A stretch of DNA of 64,000 bases. Source: an uncultured Acidilobus sp. JCHS. GTDB taxonomy: Archaea > Thermoproteota > Thermoprotei_A > Sulfolobales > Acidilobaceae. The notes beneath the pieces were generated by a model. It had not been told where the DNA came from and did no database searches. It saw only the letters and a list, made by a program, of their open reading frames with translations. The position numbers and the translations under genes are program-made. This document shows, one piece after another, positions 16,689 to 25,043 of the stretch; position 1 is the first letter of the stretch, and every line of letters begins with the position of its first letter. Location: the NCBI GenBank assembly GCA_000495735.1, contig AYMD01000009.1, positions 96,575 to 160,574 on the forward strand. Direction: 5' to 3'.

Positions 16689-17609
16689 GTGAAGGCAATA
16701 GTGGTGGGCTGCGGCGCCGTTGGCACAGTCCTCGCAGTGGCCCTTTCCCTGGGCGGCGCTGAGGTGGTAGTTGCCTCAAGGAGGGCGTCGGGGTGCTCAC
16801 AGAGAAGGGCTGAGGCAAGGGGCTTGGGAAGCTCAATGGTTAGCGTCTGCGGCTGGGCGCACCTGCCTAAGGAAGTTGACGTAATGGTGTTTGCGACTAA
16901 GGCCTATGACCTCCCTTCAGCTGTTAACGCTGCCGAGGACCTGGGCCTGAGGCCGCGCCTAGCGGTCTCCGTTCAGAACGGCCTTGGATCCCTTGAGTTG
17001 GTCGAGGAGGCCTTCGACTCGGCGGCCGGCATGCTCATCTACTTTGGGTCAACGGGCCTCAGCGAGTGCTCAGCCCTCTACACGGGCGGGAGAAGAGTAG
17101 TTGCTGGGTGCCGAAGGAGCTGTGACGAGGATGCCCTGAGGGAGCTCCTTGACGCTATTGCGTCAGCTGGCCTCTCCTCCGAGAAGGTATCAAGGGACGA
17201 ATTCGAGGGCGAGAGGTGGCTCAAGCTGGCAACGAACGCCGCGATAAACCCGCTCACCCTGATCGTGTGGTCGCGTAACGGTGAGATAGTAAGGGATGAG
17301 AGACTCAGGGCGCTGGCCTCAGCCCTAGCTGATGAAGTCGGCAGGGTCGCGAGGGGCCTCGGTATAAGGCTTCCTGAAGACCCAGTCGAAGCTGCCCTGA
17401 GGACGGCCAGCGATACCTCAGCGAACTGCAGCTCCTCGGTTCAGGACGTCGCGGCTGGGAGGAGGACGGAGCTCAGGTACATTAATGGGGCTGTTTGGGA
17501 AGCCTCGCTTAAGTTAAATTCTAGGGCCTCCCTTAACCTATTCGCTTACCTAGCAGGGGAGGCGGCCTCCGAATGGCTGAAAGGGAGAAGGTCACCGTGC
17601 GAAGGGTAG
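16689..17609 (+). CDS. panE: 2-dehydropantoate 2-reductase
   Basis: It reduces ketopantoate to pantoate with NAD(P)H in coenzyme A synthesis. The N-terminal Rossmann motif is VVGCGAVGTVLA. The central LATNAAINPLT contains the catalytic Lys/Asn region (WLKLATNAAINPL), followed by a C-terminal helical domain. Length is 306. The GTG at 16689 follows GGGAAAG. It overlaps panB by 37 bases, so the two enzymes of the branch are made together. Confidence 0.92.
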   Translation: MKAIVVGCGAVGTVLAVALSLGGAEVVVASRRASGCSQRRAEARGLGSSMVSVCGWAHLPKEVDVMVFATKAYDLPSAVNAAEDLGLRPRLAVSVQNGLGSLELVEEAFDSAAGMLIYFGSTGLSECSALYTGGRRVVAGCRRSCDEDALRELLDAIASAGLSSEKVSRDEFEGERWLKLATNAAINPLTLIVWSRNGEIVRDERLRALASALADEVGRVARGLGIRLPEDPVEAALRTASDTSANCSSSVQDVAAGRRTELRYINGAVWEASLKLNSRASLNLFAYLAGEAASEWLKGRRSPCEG

Positions 17610-18442
17610 CTCAGATGAAGGGCAGGAAGAGAATAGTCATGGTGACGGCCTACGACTACCCTACCGCAAGGGTTGTTGACCAGGCAGGAGTTGACATAAT
17701 ATTAGTGGGTGACTCCCTCTCGATGACCGTCCTTGGCAACCCCTCAACGCTGCAGGTCGACATGGAGACCATGCTCAGGCACACAGAGGCCGTTGCCAGG
17801 GCCTTGCCAAGGGCGCTGCTTGTGGCCGACATGCCGTTCATGAGTTACGAGATGGGCGGAGCCGAGGCCGTCAAGAATGCAGGCCAGTTCCTCAGGGCGG
17901 GGGCTGACGCCGTTAAGATAGAGGGGGGCGAGGACTATGCTGACATAGTTAGGTCCTTCGTTAGGGCGGGCATCCCAGTCATGGGCCACATAGGTCTGAC
18001 CCCACAAAAGCACAAGCTCCTGGGCGGCTACAGGCTCATGGGCAGGACGGCCTCTGAGGCCCTTCAGATAATAAAGGATGCCATAGCCCTAGAGGACGCG
18101 GGAGTGTTCTCAATAGTTATTGAGCACACGGCAAGCGAGGTCGCGGCCGAGGTCACTAAGAGGGTCAGCGTTCCCACCATCTGCATAGGCTCAGGGCCTC
18201 ACTGTGATGGCCAAGTGCTGGTTCTTCACGACATACTTGGCCTATCGGAGAGCCCGCCGCCATTCGCCAAGAAGTACGTCGACCTTGCCTCCGAGATGAG
18301 GGCTGCCATAGCCAAGTTCAAGGAGGAGGTAGAGGGTGGCCTGTTCCCCGAAGAGGGAAGGTACTGGAGGATGAAGGAGGGCGAGTACGAAAAGGTCGTT
18401 GAAGCCTTGAAGAGGCAGGCGAGGCCTGGCGAAGGGGCTTAG
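17573..18442 (+). CDS. panB: 3-methyl-2-oxobutanoate hydroxymethyltransferase
   Basis: It transfers a hydroxymethyl group from a methylene-tetrahydropterin to ketoisovalerate, giving ketopantoate for the adjacent PanE. This is a TIM barrel with MVTAYDYPTARV, ILVGDSLSM (metal-binding Asp), VKIEGG, and GHIGLTPQ. Length is 289. The ATG at 17573 lies inside the end of panE. The C1 donor in this organism may be a modified folate (see the MptE and DHPS-like genes). Confidence 0.96.
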   Translation: MAEREKVTVRRVAQMKGRKRIVMVTAYDYPTARVVDQAGVDIILVGDSLSMTVLGNPSTLQVDMETMLRHTEAVARALPRALLVADMPFMSYEMGGAEAVKNAGQFLRAGADAVKIEGGEDYADIVRSFVRAGIPVMGHIGLTPQKHKLLGGYRLMGRTASEALQIIKDAIALEDAGVFSIVIEHTASEVAAEVTKRVSVPTICIGSGPHCDGQVLVLHDILGLSESPPPFAKKYVDLASEMRAAIAKFKEEVEGGLFPEEGRYWRMKEGEYEKVVEALKRQARPGEGA

Positions 18443-18506
18443 ACGCCAACATTTTCAGTTACACAGGACCGCTTAATAAGAATTGGCTTCGTGGCCTAGG
18501 GCTCCG

Positions 18507-21500
18507 CTAAGGGCCTCCGAGGTTTAAAGCGAAGCCTGCTTCCTTAAGTCTCTGTGTTATCTCGTCCTTTACGCTCACCACGAACTCGGAGGCCTTCAGA
18601 TCGCCCTGCTCTATCTTGTCAAGGCCTTCCTCGAGGACCCTGCTGGCCTCCTCCGAGAGCAGCGGCGCGAACGGTGACGATGTCAATATGTCATAAACCC
18701 TCATGCCCAGGCTCGTGGGCACTATGAACTTGGCCTTCTTGGTCTCAATGACATACCCATGCCTCATGTTAGCCTCTAAGACCTTCGCGTACGTGCTCGG
18801 GCGGCCTATGTTCTTCTTCTTCATCAACATCACTAGGTCGCCGCTCCTGTAGAGCTGTGTGAGGCTCCCCTTGAACGTCTTCACCCCAGAGAGCTGAACC
18901 CTGTACTCTTTGCCTACCTCCCTGGAGACCCAGGCCTCAAGCCTTGGCCTGCTCACGAGCGTGAAGCCCTCCTTAATAACCCCAATAACCGCCTCGACCT
19001 CGCTTGTGAGTGACCCCAGCGACAGCTTCACGACAGCCTTCTCTAGGACGGCAGGGGCCATCTGGGACGCTGTGAACCTCTCAAATATCAGCTGGTAAAG
19101 CCTGTAGTGGGCCCCAGTTAGCTGCATGGGCACGTTAACGGAGCCGTCAAGTATGGCCCTCTCGAGCTCCTCCGCTGAAAGCGGCCTTGTAGGCCTTATC
19201 GCCTCGTGAGCCCCGCCCGCGCCCCACCCCCTTGGCTTGAAGTACTGGCCAAGCCCATGCGACTCTAGGTACTGCCTGGCCACAGCGATTCCGGCGTCAG
19301 ATACCCTTGTTGAGTCCGTCCTGTGGTATGTTATAAGGCCTGAGTAGAACAGGTCCTGAGCCAGCTTCATTGTTAAGGGGGCCGAGAACCCGAGCCTAGC
19401 CGAGGCCTCATATATCAGCTCGTCTGTCGTGAAGGGCGGCAAGGGGTTGACCTCCTCCGTCCACACCTTCTCCGTTACGGCAGCAGCCTCGGCCTCCTGG
19501 GAGGCCGCCTCGGCCTCGTCCCGGTTCCTGGTGAAGAAAGTCACCGGGGTGCCAGAGGGCAGGAGGGCCCTTACCTTGAAGCCCATGCCCTCCTTATACT
19601 TCCTATACCTCTCTATGACCCAGCCCAGGACGGGCGTCTGAACCCTCCCAGCCCCAAGCCAGTTCTTACCCAGCTTGTACCAGAGGTACTGGCTCGTGAT
19701 GAAGCCTATCCACCTGTCATCAATTCGCCTGGCTATCTGCGCGTCGACAAGCCTCTCGTCAATCTTGCCGGGGGACCTCAGAGCCTCCATAAAGGCCCTC
19801 GGCGTGACCTCGTGGAAGGCGCTTCTGTACATGTTCTGGTTGTAAGGCCTCAGGGCCAAGTACAGGTCCCACGCGATCTTCTCGCCCTCCCTGTCGGGGT
19901 CGGTCATTATGATGACCCTGTCAACCTCCAGCGCCACTTTCCTCAGGGTCTCAACTATGCTCCACGAGTCTACTATGGCCCTTGAGCCGCACCTGGGGCA
20001 CTGGTCGACCTCCTCGGTGAACTGGTAGCCGCAGCTTAGACACCTCTTTATGCTTGAGTAGACGGGCTCCCACACGTCCCCCTTGAGCCTGACCCCAAAG
20101 AGGCTGCCCTCCTCAGGCTCTACCGAAAGGTCGTAGACGTGGCCCTTCGAGGCTGTGACAGTAATCAGGTGAACAGTGTTCGTAGTGTTGTCAACTACTG
20201 TTGTCTCGTATATGTTAAGGGAGCCCTCCCTCCTCCTAGCTGGCTTCCCCCAGAAGTTAGCAATGGTCCTGGCCTTGGTGGGCGACTCGACCACTATGAG
20301 CTCCGTTATTATGTTGATCTTCTTAGCGGCGGCCTCAGGCTCCTTCCTGCTGGCCTCAAGCTCTTTCTCAACCGACTTGAGGTCAAGGGACTTGAACGGA
20401 ACAAACTGGGCCTGGCTGAGCCACCTGAGCCTGTCCTGAAGCGCGTCAACGAGCTCAGGTATCCTGTCAATTATAACTGAGAGCCCCCTCGTCATGGAGC
20501 CGTGGAAGAGCCTGCTCGTCCTGCCGCTGGCCTGTATATAGGAAGGCGCGTCCGGCGAGTAGAGCCAGAGGGAGCCTGACTCCCTCCTTATCACCATAGT
20601 CCCTATCCTAATGGTCTGTCCCTCTGACTGTAGCAGGCCCTCCAGCAGGTTGACAACCCCCTCTGAGGCCTCGAGGACTAGCTTCCTGAGCTCCTCTAGC
20701 CTCCCCCTGGCCTCGAGCTGCCCCCTGATGACCGCTGCCATGATACGTGAGTCAACAGTATATGACCTGAGCAGGGCCTCAAGCCTCTTCCTGTAATCCG
20801 AGAACGACTTGTCCTTCTCCTCAGCGAACATGAGGGCCCTTAGGAGCCTCCTAGGCGACAGCAGGGCAGTCCTCAGGTCAAGCCTTATGGCGGGGACCCC
20901 AAGGAATAGCGCGTACCTTATTACCTCAGGAAGGTCAATGCCCCTCACCAGCGCGCCGTACCTTGAGGCCACCCCGACGGCTACGTCTGCCTCACCTGAG
21001 ACGAGCTTCTCAACGGCTCTCCTCGGGTTCGATATGGCGTGTACGGCCCTAACGCCGGCCTTATTTAAGGCCTCGGCGACTACCTTAACCATTGACTTGC
21101 CGTAGGCCCGTGACACAAATATCAGCCCTCCGCGACCGAGCCCCTGCGCCAGCTCAATGATTGACGCCATCGCGTCGTTGGATATCAGGTAGGAGTCTAT
21201 AACGTTCCTCAGGTAGTCAGTTCCGCCGCCTACCTCAAAGCCCAGGAGCTCCCTGAAGACCAGGTGCTTTACGCCCCTTGGCCTTCCGGTGGCTGACGCT
21301 ATGACGAGCTGGCCCTGCTGCGCCTCACTCTGCTTCAGCTGCAGCTGTAGGCTCAGGGACGCTATTTCCTTAGTCAGCTGCTCCGCCCTTTCCCTGTGGC
21401 CCGCCTTAAGCGCGCCCGCTAGATCAAGCCTTAGCTGGACCAGCCTGAACGCCGTAGAGATGGCTTCCTCGCTGAACCCTAAGAGCATGAGCGTCCTGTC

Positions 21501-22163
21501 TATGTTCTTGCTGTTCCTCAGCAGGCTATCCACGTCGTCTACTATAGCCAGGTTATAGGGCGCCGCGGCCCTCAGGACATCGAAGTTCCTTACCATGAAG
21601 CCAGGCGTTATAACGAGGACCAGGTAGTCCTGGCCCTTTATCCTCTCCATCATCGCCTGCCTGTCCTCAGCCCTCATGGAGCTATAGTAATAGGCGACGG
21701 AGCCCGCCCCAACTATCTTTGAGACCCTGTCGGCTGTCTGGGCTACCAGGTTCTCCGTGGGCACCAGGTACAGGACCCTCCACTTGTCCTTCTCAGCCCT
21801 GTAGGCCGCGTACGCCATGAGGAGCGTGGTCTTCCCGACCCCAGTTGGGGCCACTATTGAGAAGCTGTCGAGGAGCAACAGCCTCCTGGCCCAGCTCCTC
21901 TGGGCGCTTGACATGGCGAAGCCGTGCTTGTCCTCAAAGTAGCCCGAGAAGTCCCTGAAGTCCCTCTCGAGATAGGAGAGCTCAAGGTAGCTCCCGTACT
22001 TGCCGAGCTTCTGCAGCGCCTCTCCTATGCTAATGGGGTCCGCCTGCTCGGGCTCCTCGGGAAGGCAAGTGGAGCACGGTAGGCCCTTAGCGAGCCTGCC
22101 AGCCGTTATCTCGCCATGGCAGTTAGGACAGAGCCTTCTGAAGACGGCCTCTATCCTTGGCAC
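18507..22163 (-). CDS. rgy: Reverse gyrase
   Basis: The hyperthermophile hallmark that introduces positive supercoils using ATP. Its 1218 residues comprise an N-terminal zinc finger (CPNCHGEI...CSTC, residues 12-34), an SF2 helicase-like domain with Walker A VAPTGVGKTTLL near residue 105 and DDVD near 208, and a latch insert. A type IA topoisomerase follows, with a TOPRIM start ELIVVESPTKARTI near residue 625, a second zinc finger (CLSC...CPRC) near 705-725, and the active Tyr in LITYHRTDSTR near 960. All key elements are present. The start is GTG at 22163. No intein is seen. Confidence 0.98.
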   Translation of the reverse strand: MPRIEAVFRRLCPNCHGEITAGRLAKGLPCSTCLPEEPEQADPISIGEALQKLGKYGSYLELSYLERDFRDFSGYFEDKHGFAMSSAQRSWARRLLLLDSFSIVAPTGVGKTTLLMAYAAYRAEKDKWRVLYLVPTENLVAQTADRVSKIVGAGSVAYYYSSMRAEDRQAMMERIKGQDYLVLVITPGFMVRNFDVLRAAAPYNLAIVDDVDSLLRNSKNIDRTLMLLGFSEEAISTAFRLVQLRLDLAGALKAGHRERAEQLTKEIASLSLQLQLKQSEAQQGQLVIASATGRPRGVKHLVFRELLGFEVGGGTDYLRNVIDSYLISNDAMASIIELAQGLGRGGLIFVSRAYGKSMVKVVAEALNKAGVRAVHAISNPRRAVEKLVSGEADVAVGVASRYGALVRGIDLPEVIRYALFLGVPAIRLDLRTALLSPRRLLRALMFAEEKDKSFSDYRKRLEALLRSYTVDSRIMAAVIRGQLEARGRLEELRKLVLEASEGVVNLLEGLLQSEGQTIRIGTMVIRRESGSLWLYSPDAPSYIQASGRTSRLFHGSMTRGLSVIIDRIPELVDALQDRLRWLSQAQFVPFKSLDLKSVEKELEASRKEPEAAAKKINIITELIVVESPTKARTIANFWGKPARRREGSLNIYETTVVDNTTNTVHLITVTASKGHVYDLSVEPEEGSLFGVRLKGDVWEPVYSSIKRCLSCGYQFTEEVDQCPRCGSRAIVDSWSIVETLRKVALEVDRVIIMTDPDREGEKIAWDLYLALRPYNQNMYRSAFHEVTPRAFMEALRSPGKIDERLVDAQIARRIDDRWIGFITSQYLWYKLGKNWLGAGRVQTPVLGWVIERYRKYKEGMGFKVRALLPSGTPVTFFTRNRDEAEAASQEAEAAAVTEKVWTEEVNPLPPFTTDELIYEASARLGFSAPLTMKLAQDLFYSGLITYHRTDSTRVSDAGIAVARQYLESHGLGQYFKPRGWGAGGAHEAIRPTRPLSAEELERAILDGSVNVPMQLTGAHYRLYQLIFERFTASQMAPAVLEKAVVKLSLGSLTSEVEAVIGVIKEGFTLVSRPRLEAWVSREVGKEYRVQLSGVKTFKGSLTQLYRSGDLVMLMKKKNIGRPSTYAKVLEANMRHGYVIETKKAKFIVPTSLGMRVYDILTSSPFAPLLSEEASRVLEEGLDKIEQGDLKASEFVVSVKDEITQRLKEAGFALNLGGP

Positions 22164-22239
22164 CCTGGTCCTCCTCAGCTCATTTAAGAAGGCTCAGCTG
22201 TCCTACAGTATTAAGGCTTGCAGGGGTAAGAGGCAGCTA

Positions 22240-23004
22240 TCACGAGGTATTACCTTGGGGACCGCCGCCTATTGAAGTCCAAAGGTATGAGAGCCTCCTG
22301 AAGTAAGGCTCAGCCTGGGCCTGATCCTCAACGGCAACTGCAACGGGCTCGCCAAAGGGCTCATTAACAATCACCATCAGGCCCACCCTAGAGGAGATGC
22401 TGTCAAGCAGGGGCAGCTGGGTGACCTTTACTGGGATGCCTGTCTCCGAGATCCTCTTAACTAAGACCCCTTCCACGAGGAGGACCCTGAGGTCACCTAT
22501 GTAACTTAGTAGCGCCTTGATTATCCCCTCGCCCAGCCCGTCCCTAGCCATAACTGTTGACACGGTTATGTATGCTACAGCTGAGGCCTTGAAGAAGTCG
22601 ACGGCCGCCGACACTATGTTATAGGCCCCCTTAACAATAACGTACCGAGGCGCCCTCTGCTTGGACCCAAGCCTTTCCAGCGCCTCAGCGAGCTCAGCGA
22701 TCTCCCTGGCCCTTCTCCTGGAGTCCTCCTCAAGCCTTGCTATGCTCGCCGCCGCCAGCGCCCTCGGGCTTACGGCCTTGTACCACCCGTTGGGGTCCTT
22801 ATAGACCATGCCCTTGCTCTCGAGGACCTTCACGACGTCATAGATCCTCGGGAGCGGGACCCCGCTCATTACGCTTGCCTCCTTTGGGTCGCTGGCTCCC
22901 TGGAGCATCGCAATGTAGAGCTTGGCCTCGTAGAGGGTCAGGTCCAGGGCCTTCCTCAGCCGCTCTACCAGAGCCTCCTGCTCTATTGGCAAGCCTAGCC
23001 CCAT
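22240..23004 (-). CDS. TrmB-like HTH transcriptional regulator
   Basis: A 254-residue regulator with an N-terminal winged helix (LDLTLYEAKLYIAML, then SGVPLPRIYDVVKVLESKGMV), a short coiled coil (residues 95-125) and a C-terminal effector-like domain. This is the TrmB family order; members sense sugars or regulate metabolic genes. The ATG at 23004 has CGTTAAAGCC on the minus strand about 22-27 bases upstream, so the message is probably leaderless. Its target is unknown; the large spacer upstream may contain its operators. Confidence 0.85.
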   Translation of the reverse strand: MGLGLPIEQEALVERLRKALDLTLYEAKLYIAMLQGASDPKEASVMSGVPLPRIYDVVKVLESKGMVYKDPNGWYKAVSPRALAAASIARLEEDSRRRAREIAELAEALERLGSKQRAPRYVIVKGAYNIVSAAVDFFKASAVAYITVSTVMARDGLGEGIIKALLSYIGDLRVLLVEGVLVKRISETGIPVKVTQLPLLDSISSRVGLMVIVNEPFGEPVAVAVEDQAQAEPYFRRLSYLWTSIGGGPQGNTS

Positions 23005-23102
23005 ATAGAGGGCGCCGAAGAGGGCTTTAACGATGATAGGATCTCCGCGCGGTCTGTAACATTTTACGTAACTACTCGTTATTTTTAATCACTTCTAATC
23101 CC

Positions 23103-23117
23103 CTTAATGCCATTAAG
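23103..23117. promoter_or_regulatory. Inverted repeat CTTAAT-3-ATTAAG
   Basis: A perfect 6-base inverted repeat with a GCC spacer lies in the AT-rich part of the spacer between the TrmB-like gene and the putative structured RNA. A second palindrome, ATGTTAACAT, is at 23159-23168. They look like regulator sites, possibly for the adjacent TrmB-like protein (inference). Confidence 0.4.
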
Positions 23118-23171
23118 TAGGCTGAGGCTGTATGCCTAACCAATTTCTATAAGCCTTTATGTTAACATTAA

Positions 23172-23378
23172 ATCGGAGGGCGCCCAGTGAAGCTCCCCGC
23201 GTCGTGGCTGGGAGCCCACACTCACTAACCTAGGCGTGGGGAGGGGAGGAGTGATGAGGCCGAGCGACCAATGGTCACGAAAGGTTACCATTAGTCGTGA
23301 TGAAGGCCGAACTCTATCAGGCAAATAAACAACAGAGAAAAGCGTACACGAAACCCTATAATAAAATAGGGCCTGCTA
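23172..23378 (+). ncRNA. Putative structured RNA with two opposed kink-turn-like loops
   Basis: Most of the 385-base spacer between the TrmB-like gene and the ESCRT-III gene is GC-rich and foldable, with no ORF. A 5' domain pairs 23193-23203 with 23233-23243 (11 pairs including two G-U) and encloses a hairpin at 23204-23219. A 3' hairpin runs from 23248 to 23315. Its outer helix is GAGT 23249-23252 with ACTC 23311-23314. A GAT/GA against GA internal loop follows, then GGCC 23258-23261 with GGCC 23305-23308, then a second GA against GAT/GA loop in opposite orientation. Next come GCGAC/GTCGT, AATGGT/ACCATT and a GAAA-type loop. TATA-like TCTATAAGC at 23145-23153 would start transcription near 23172-23178. 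Ends are estimates. It fits no RNA I know. Confidence 0.5.
23354..23371 (+). terminator. Hairpin CCCTAT-AATAAA-ATAGGG
   Basis: A perfect 6-base-pair hairpin after an A-rich single-stranded stretch, near the probable 3' end of the structured RNA and 20 bases from the convergent ESCRT-III stop. No T-run follows, so a role in termination or RNA-end processing is only a possibility. Confidence 0.3.
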
Positions 23379-23389
23379 GCTTGAAATTG

Positions 23390-24070
23390 TCACTTCGTGG
23401 AGGCCGTGGCCGCCGTGCTGCCCTGCTGGGCAGCAGGGGCGCCGACCTCCACGCTCGGGAGCTCTGGGAACTCCTGCTTCATCCTCTGCTCGGCCACTAT
23501 GCTTGCCTCCTTTAGTATCTTCTGCGCCTCCTCGGTCGCGTACTCGTTCTCGAAGATCGGCACAGCGCCAGAGGTGTACTGGGTCAGCGCGGCCGACAGC
23601 TCCTCGTCGATGTCCATCAGGTCGGCGAACACGTCAGGCATGGCGCCCCTGAGGTAGCCAGCCACCTGTTTGAGCGCAACTATGGCAGGCGCCAGGTCAG
23701 CGTTAACGTCGCCCATTATCAGGGTCGTGTCGAGCCTGAGCTTGACCTTCTCGAGGGCGTACTTGACGGTCATTATTATCTTGGCCATCTTCCTGACCTC
23801 AGCGACCTCATTGGCGTACATGGTGGCCTTGCTCCTGTCGCCCTCTATTATGGCGTTCACGACCTTCTCAAAGAGCTGCTTGTCATAGGCCTGAAGCTTG
23901 CTGAGAGTGTAGTCAAGCCTGTTCATCTGGGCTGCGACCCTGTAACTCGCCATCATTATCTGCCTCTTGAGGGGCGGCGGTGGTGAGATGAAGTTCTTCA
24001 CCTTCTCCGCTATGGTCTCCCTCTTCGACTCCTCAGACCACCTCTTGGGCCAGCTCTCAATCCCGCTCAA
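23390..24070 (-). CDS. cdvB: ESCRT-III homologue (CdvB family paralogue)
   Basis: An archaeal cell-division polymer protein. Its 226 residues form the ESCRT-III helical core (basic helix 1 with PPPPLKRQIMMASYRVAAQMNRLD, then long amphipathic helices). An acidic helix and a short Ala/Thr/Gln-rich tail ending TAATASTK follow. I see no C-terminal broken winged helix, the part through which canonical CdvB binds CdvA. It therefore resembles CdvB1/CdvB2 paralogues more than canonical CdvB. The start is TTG at 24070. It diverges from cdvA at 24188, and the putative TATA box is covered by a palindrome at 24088-24104. Confidence 0.9.
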   Translation of the reverse strand: MSGIESWPKRWSEESKRETIAEKVKNFISPPPPLKRQIMMASYRVAAQMNRLDYTLSKLQAYDKQLFEKVVNAIIEGDRSKATMYANEVAEVRKMAKIIMTVKYALEKVKLRLDTTLIMGDVNADLAPAIVALKQVAGYLRGAMPDVFADLMDIDEELSAALTQYTSGAVPIFENEYATEEAQKILKEASIVAEQRMKQEFPELPSVEVGAPAAQQGSTAATASTK

Positions 24071-24087
24071 GCCTTTTCACCGGGTCC

Positions 24088-24104
24088 GACATTCACTAAA
24101 TGTC
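24088..24104. promoter_or_regulatory. Palindrome over the ESCRT-III promoter
   Basis: GACATT-CACTA-AATGTC is a perfect 6-base inverted repeat. On the minus strand it contains CATTTAGTG, a TATA-like element about 28 bases before the TTG of the ESCRT-III gene. A protein bound here would block transcription, so it is a candidate operator for a cell-division gene. Confidence 0.45.
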
Positions 24105-24147
24105 ATAGGGGCTTTAGGGGGACAGGCCCAACAAAGGGGCTCACCGG

Positions 24148-24155
24148 CTATATAG
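24148..24155 (+). promoter_or_regulatory. TATA box of cdvA
   Basis: CTATATAG lies 40 bases before the TTG start of cdvA and predicts a start of transcription near 24176. It is itself symmetrical and could also act on the minus strand. Confidence 0.5.
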
Positions 24156-24187
24156 GGCGAGACAATAAGGCCTTCCCGGTGTAGGAC

Positions 24188-24892
24188 TTGACAGCCCCGC
24201 GCGTCGACGAGGCTTCTAGGTTCATAGGGTCAGAAGTCGTTGATGACTTCGGAAGGTCGCTGGGTGTCCTCGTGGCCATCGAGAGCGGGGTGGACGGGAG
24301 GATTACAAATATAATAGTGAAGGTAGCTGACAAGAGCCTGGAGGTCATAGAGGGGGAGAGGGTCAGGGTCTTTGAGGGAAAGCTTACCGTAACGCCGGAG
24401 TGGAAATATGAGATCCTCGAGGTCATAGATAACCTTGAGAGGGCCTACAAGAGGAAGAAGGCCATAGAGGGCATCAGCAGCCGCAACGAGCTGCCCTCGG
24501 TTGTTGTGGATCCTATAAAGAAGAGGCTTGAGGAGGAGATAAGGTCTCTGAGGATTAAGGCCGATGAGGTCAGGAAGCTCGTGAGCTCCAGGATATCTGA
24601 GGTAGAGACGGAGGAGCTGAAGGTGGCGAGGGCTGTGGCGTCGGTCGGCATATCCTACTTCAGCGGCGAGGTCAGCGAGAGGGGCTACACGCAGAGCATG
24701 AATCACCTAAAGAAGCTGCAGGAGGCCCTGGGCGAGGAGAAGAGGGCCGCGAAGGAGCTGCTTGAGAAGCTGGAGAAGGTCCTACAGCTGGCCTCTGAGG
24801 TCGAGTCCCAGAAACAGGTCACCCCGGTCCAGGTCCAGCAGGCCCCTGCTACATCTCAGCCTCAGGCAGTAGTAGTTAAGGTCGAGGGTTAA
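24188..24892 (+). CDS. cdvA: Cell division protein CdvA
   Basis: CdvA marks the division site and recruits ESCRT-III. The 234 residues have an N-terminal PRC-barrel-like domain (IGSEVVDDFGRSLGVLVAIE, residues 13-75), a central coiled coil (about 85-215) and a Gln/Pro/Ala linker. The C-terminal tip is hydrophobic (AVVVKVEG), like the peptide that binds the CdvB broken winged helix. The TTG at 24188 sits in a GTAGGACTTG context. No cdvC (Vps4) gene follows; the next feature is tRNA-Leu. Confidence 0.88.
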   Translation: MTAPRVDEASRFIGSEVVDDFGRSLGVLVAIESGVDGRITNIIVKVADKSLEVIEGERVRVFEGKLTVTPEWKYEILEVIDNLERAYKRKKAIEGISSRNELPSVVVDPIKKRLEEEIRSLRIKADEVRKLVSSRISEVETEELKVARAVASVGISYFSGEVSERGYTQSMNHLKKLQEALGEEKRAAKELLEKLEKVLQLASEVESQKQVTPVQVQQAPATSQPQAVVVKVEG

Positions 24893-24955
24893 CGTCAGAC
24901 CTCAGAAGTACCTCATGTTAACGTTTTAGAGCCCGCCAGCTAAGAAGGCTTTTGG

Positions 24956-25040
24956 GCGGGGGTGCCCGAGCCCGGCCAAAGGGGACGGGCCCAAGACCCG
25001 TTGGCGTAGGCCTGCGTGGGTTCGAATCCCACCCCCCGCA
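24956..25040 (+). tRNA. tRNA-Leu (anticodon CAA)
   Basis: An 85-base class II tRNA with a long variable arm. The acceptor GCGGGGG pairs with CCCCCGC, the discriminator is A at 25040, and the T arm is GTGGG TTCGAAT CCCAC. The anticodon stem ACGGG/CCCGT encloses the loop CCCAAGA, giving anticodon CAA. Position 33 is C instead of the almost universal U. CCA is not encoded. TATA-like GTTTTAGAG at 24922-24931 is well placed. Confidence 0.93.
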
Positions 25041-25043
25041 CCC

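Noticed and set aside
23248-23318. Box C/D guide RNA, because two TGATGA boxes are present
   Set aside because: No CTGA D boxes occur at the needed places and there is no 10-12 base guide before them; the bases form helices and G-A loops instead.
23160-23390. RNase P RNA or SRP RNA in the spacer
   Set aside because: I cannot find the conserved RNase P core (such as GAGGAAAGUC or ACAGAA) or the SRP helix 8 and Alu-domain motifs, and the region is short for either.
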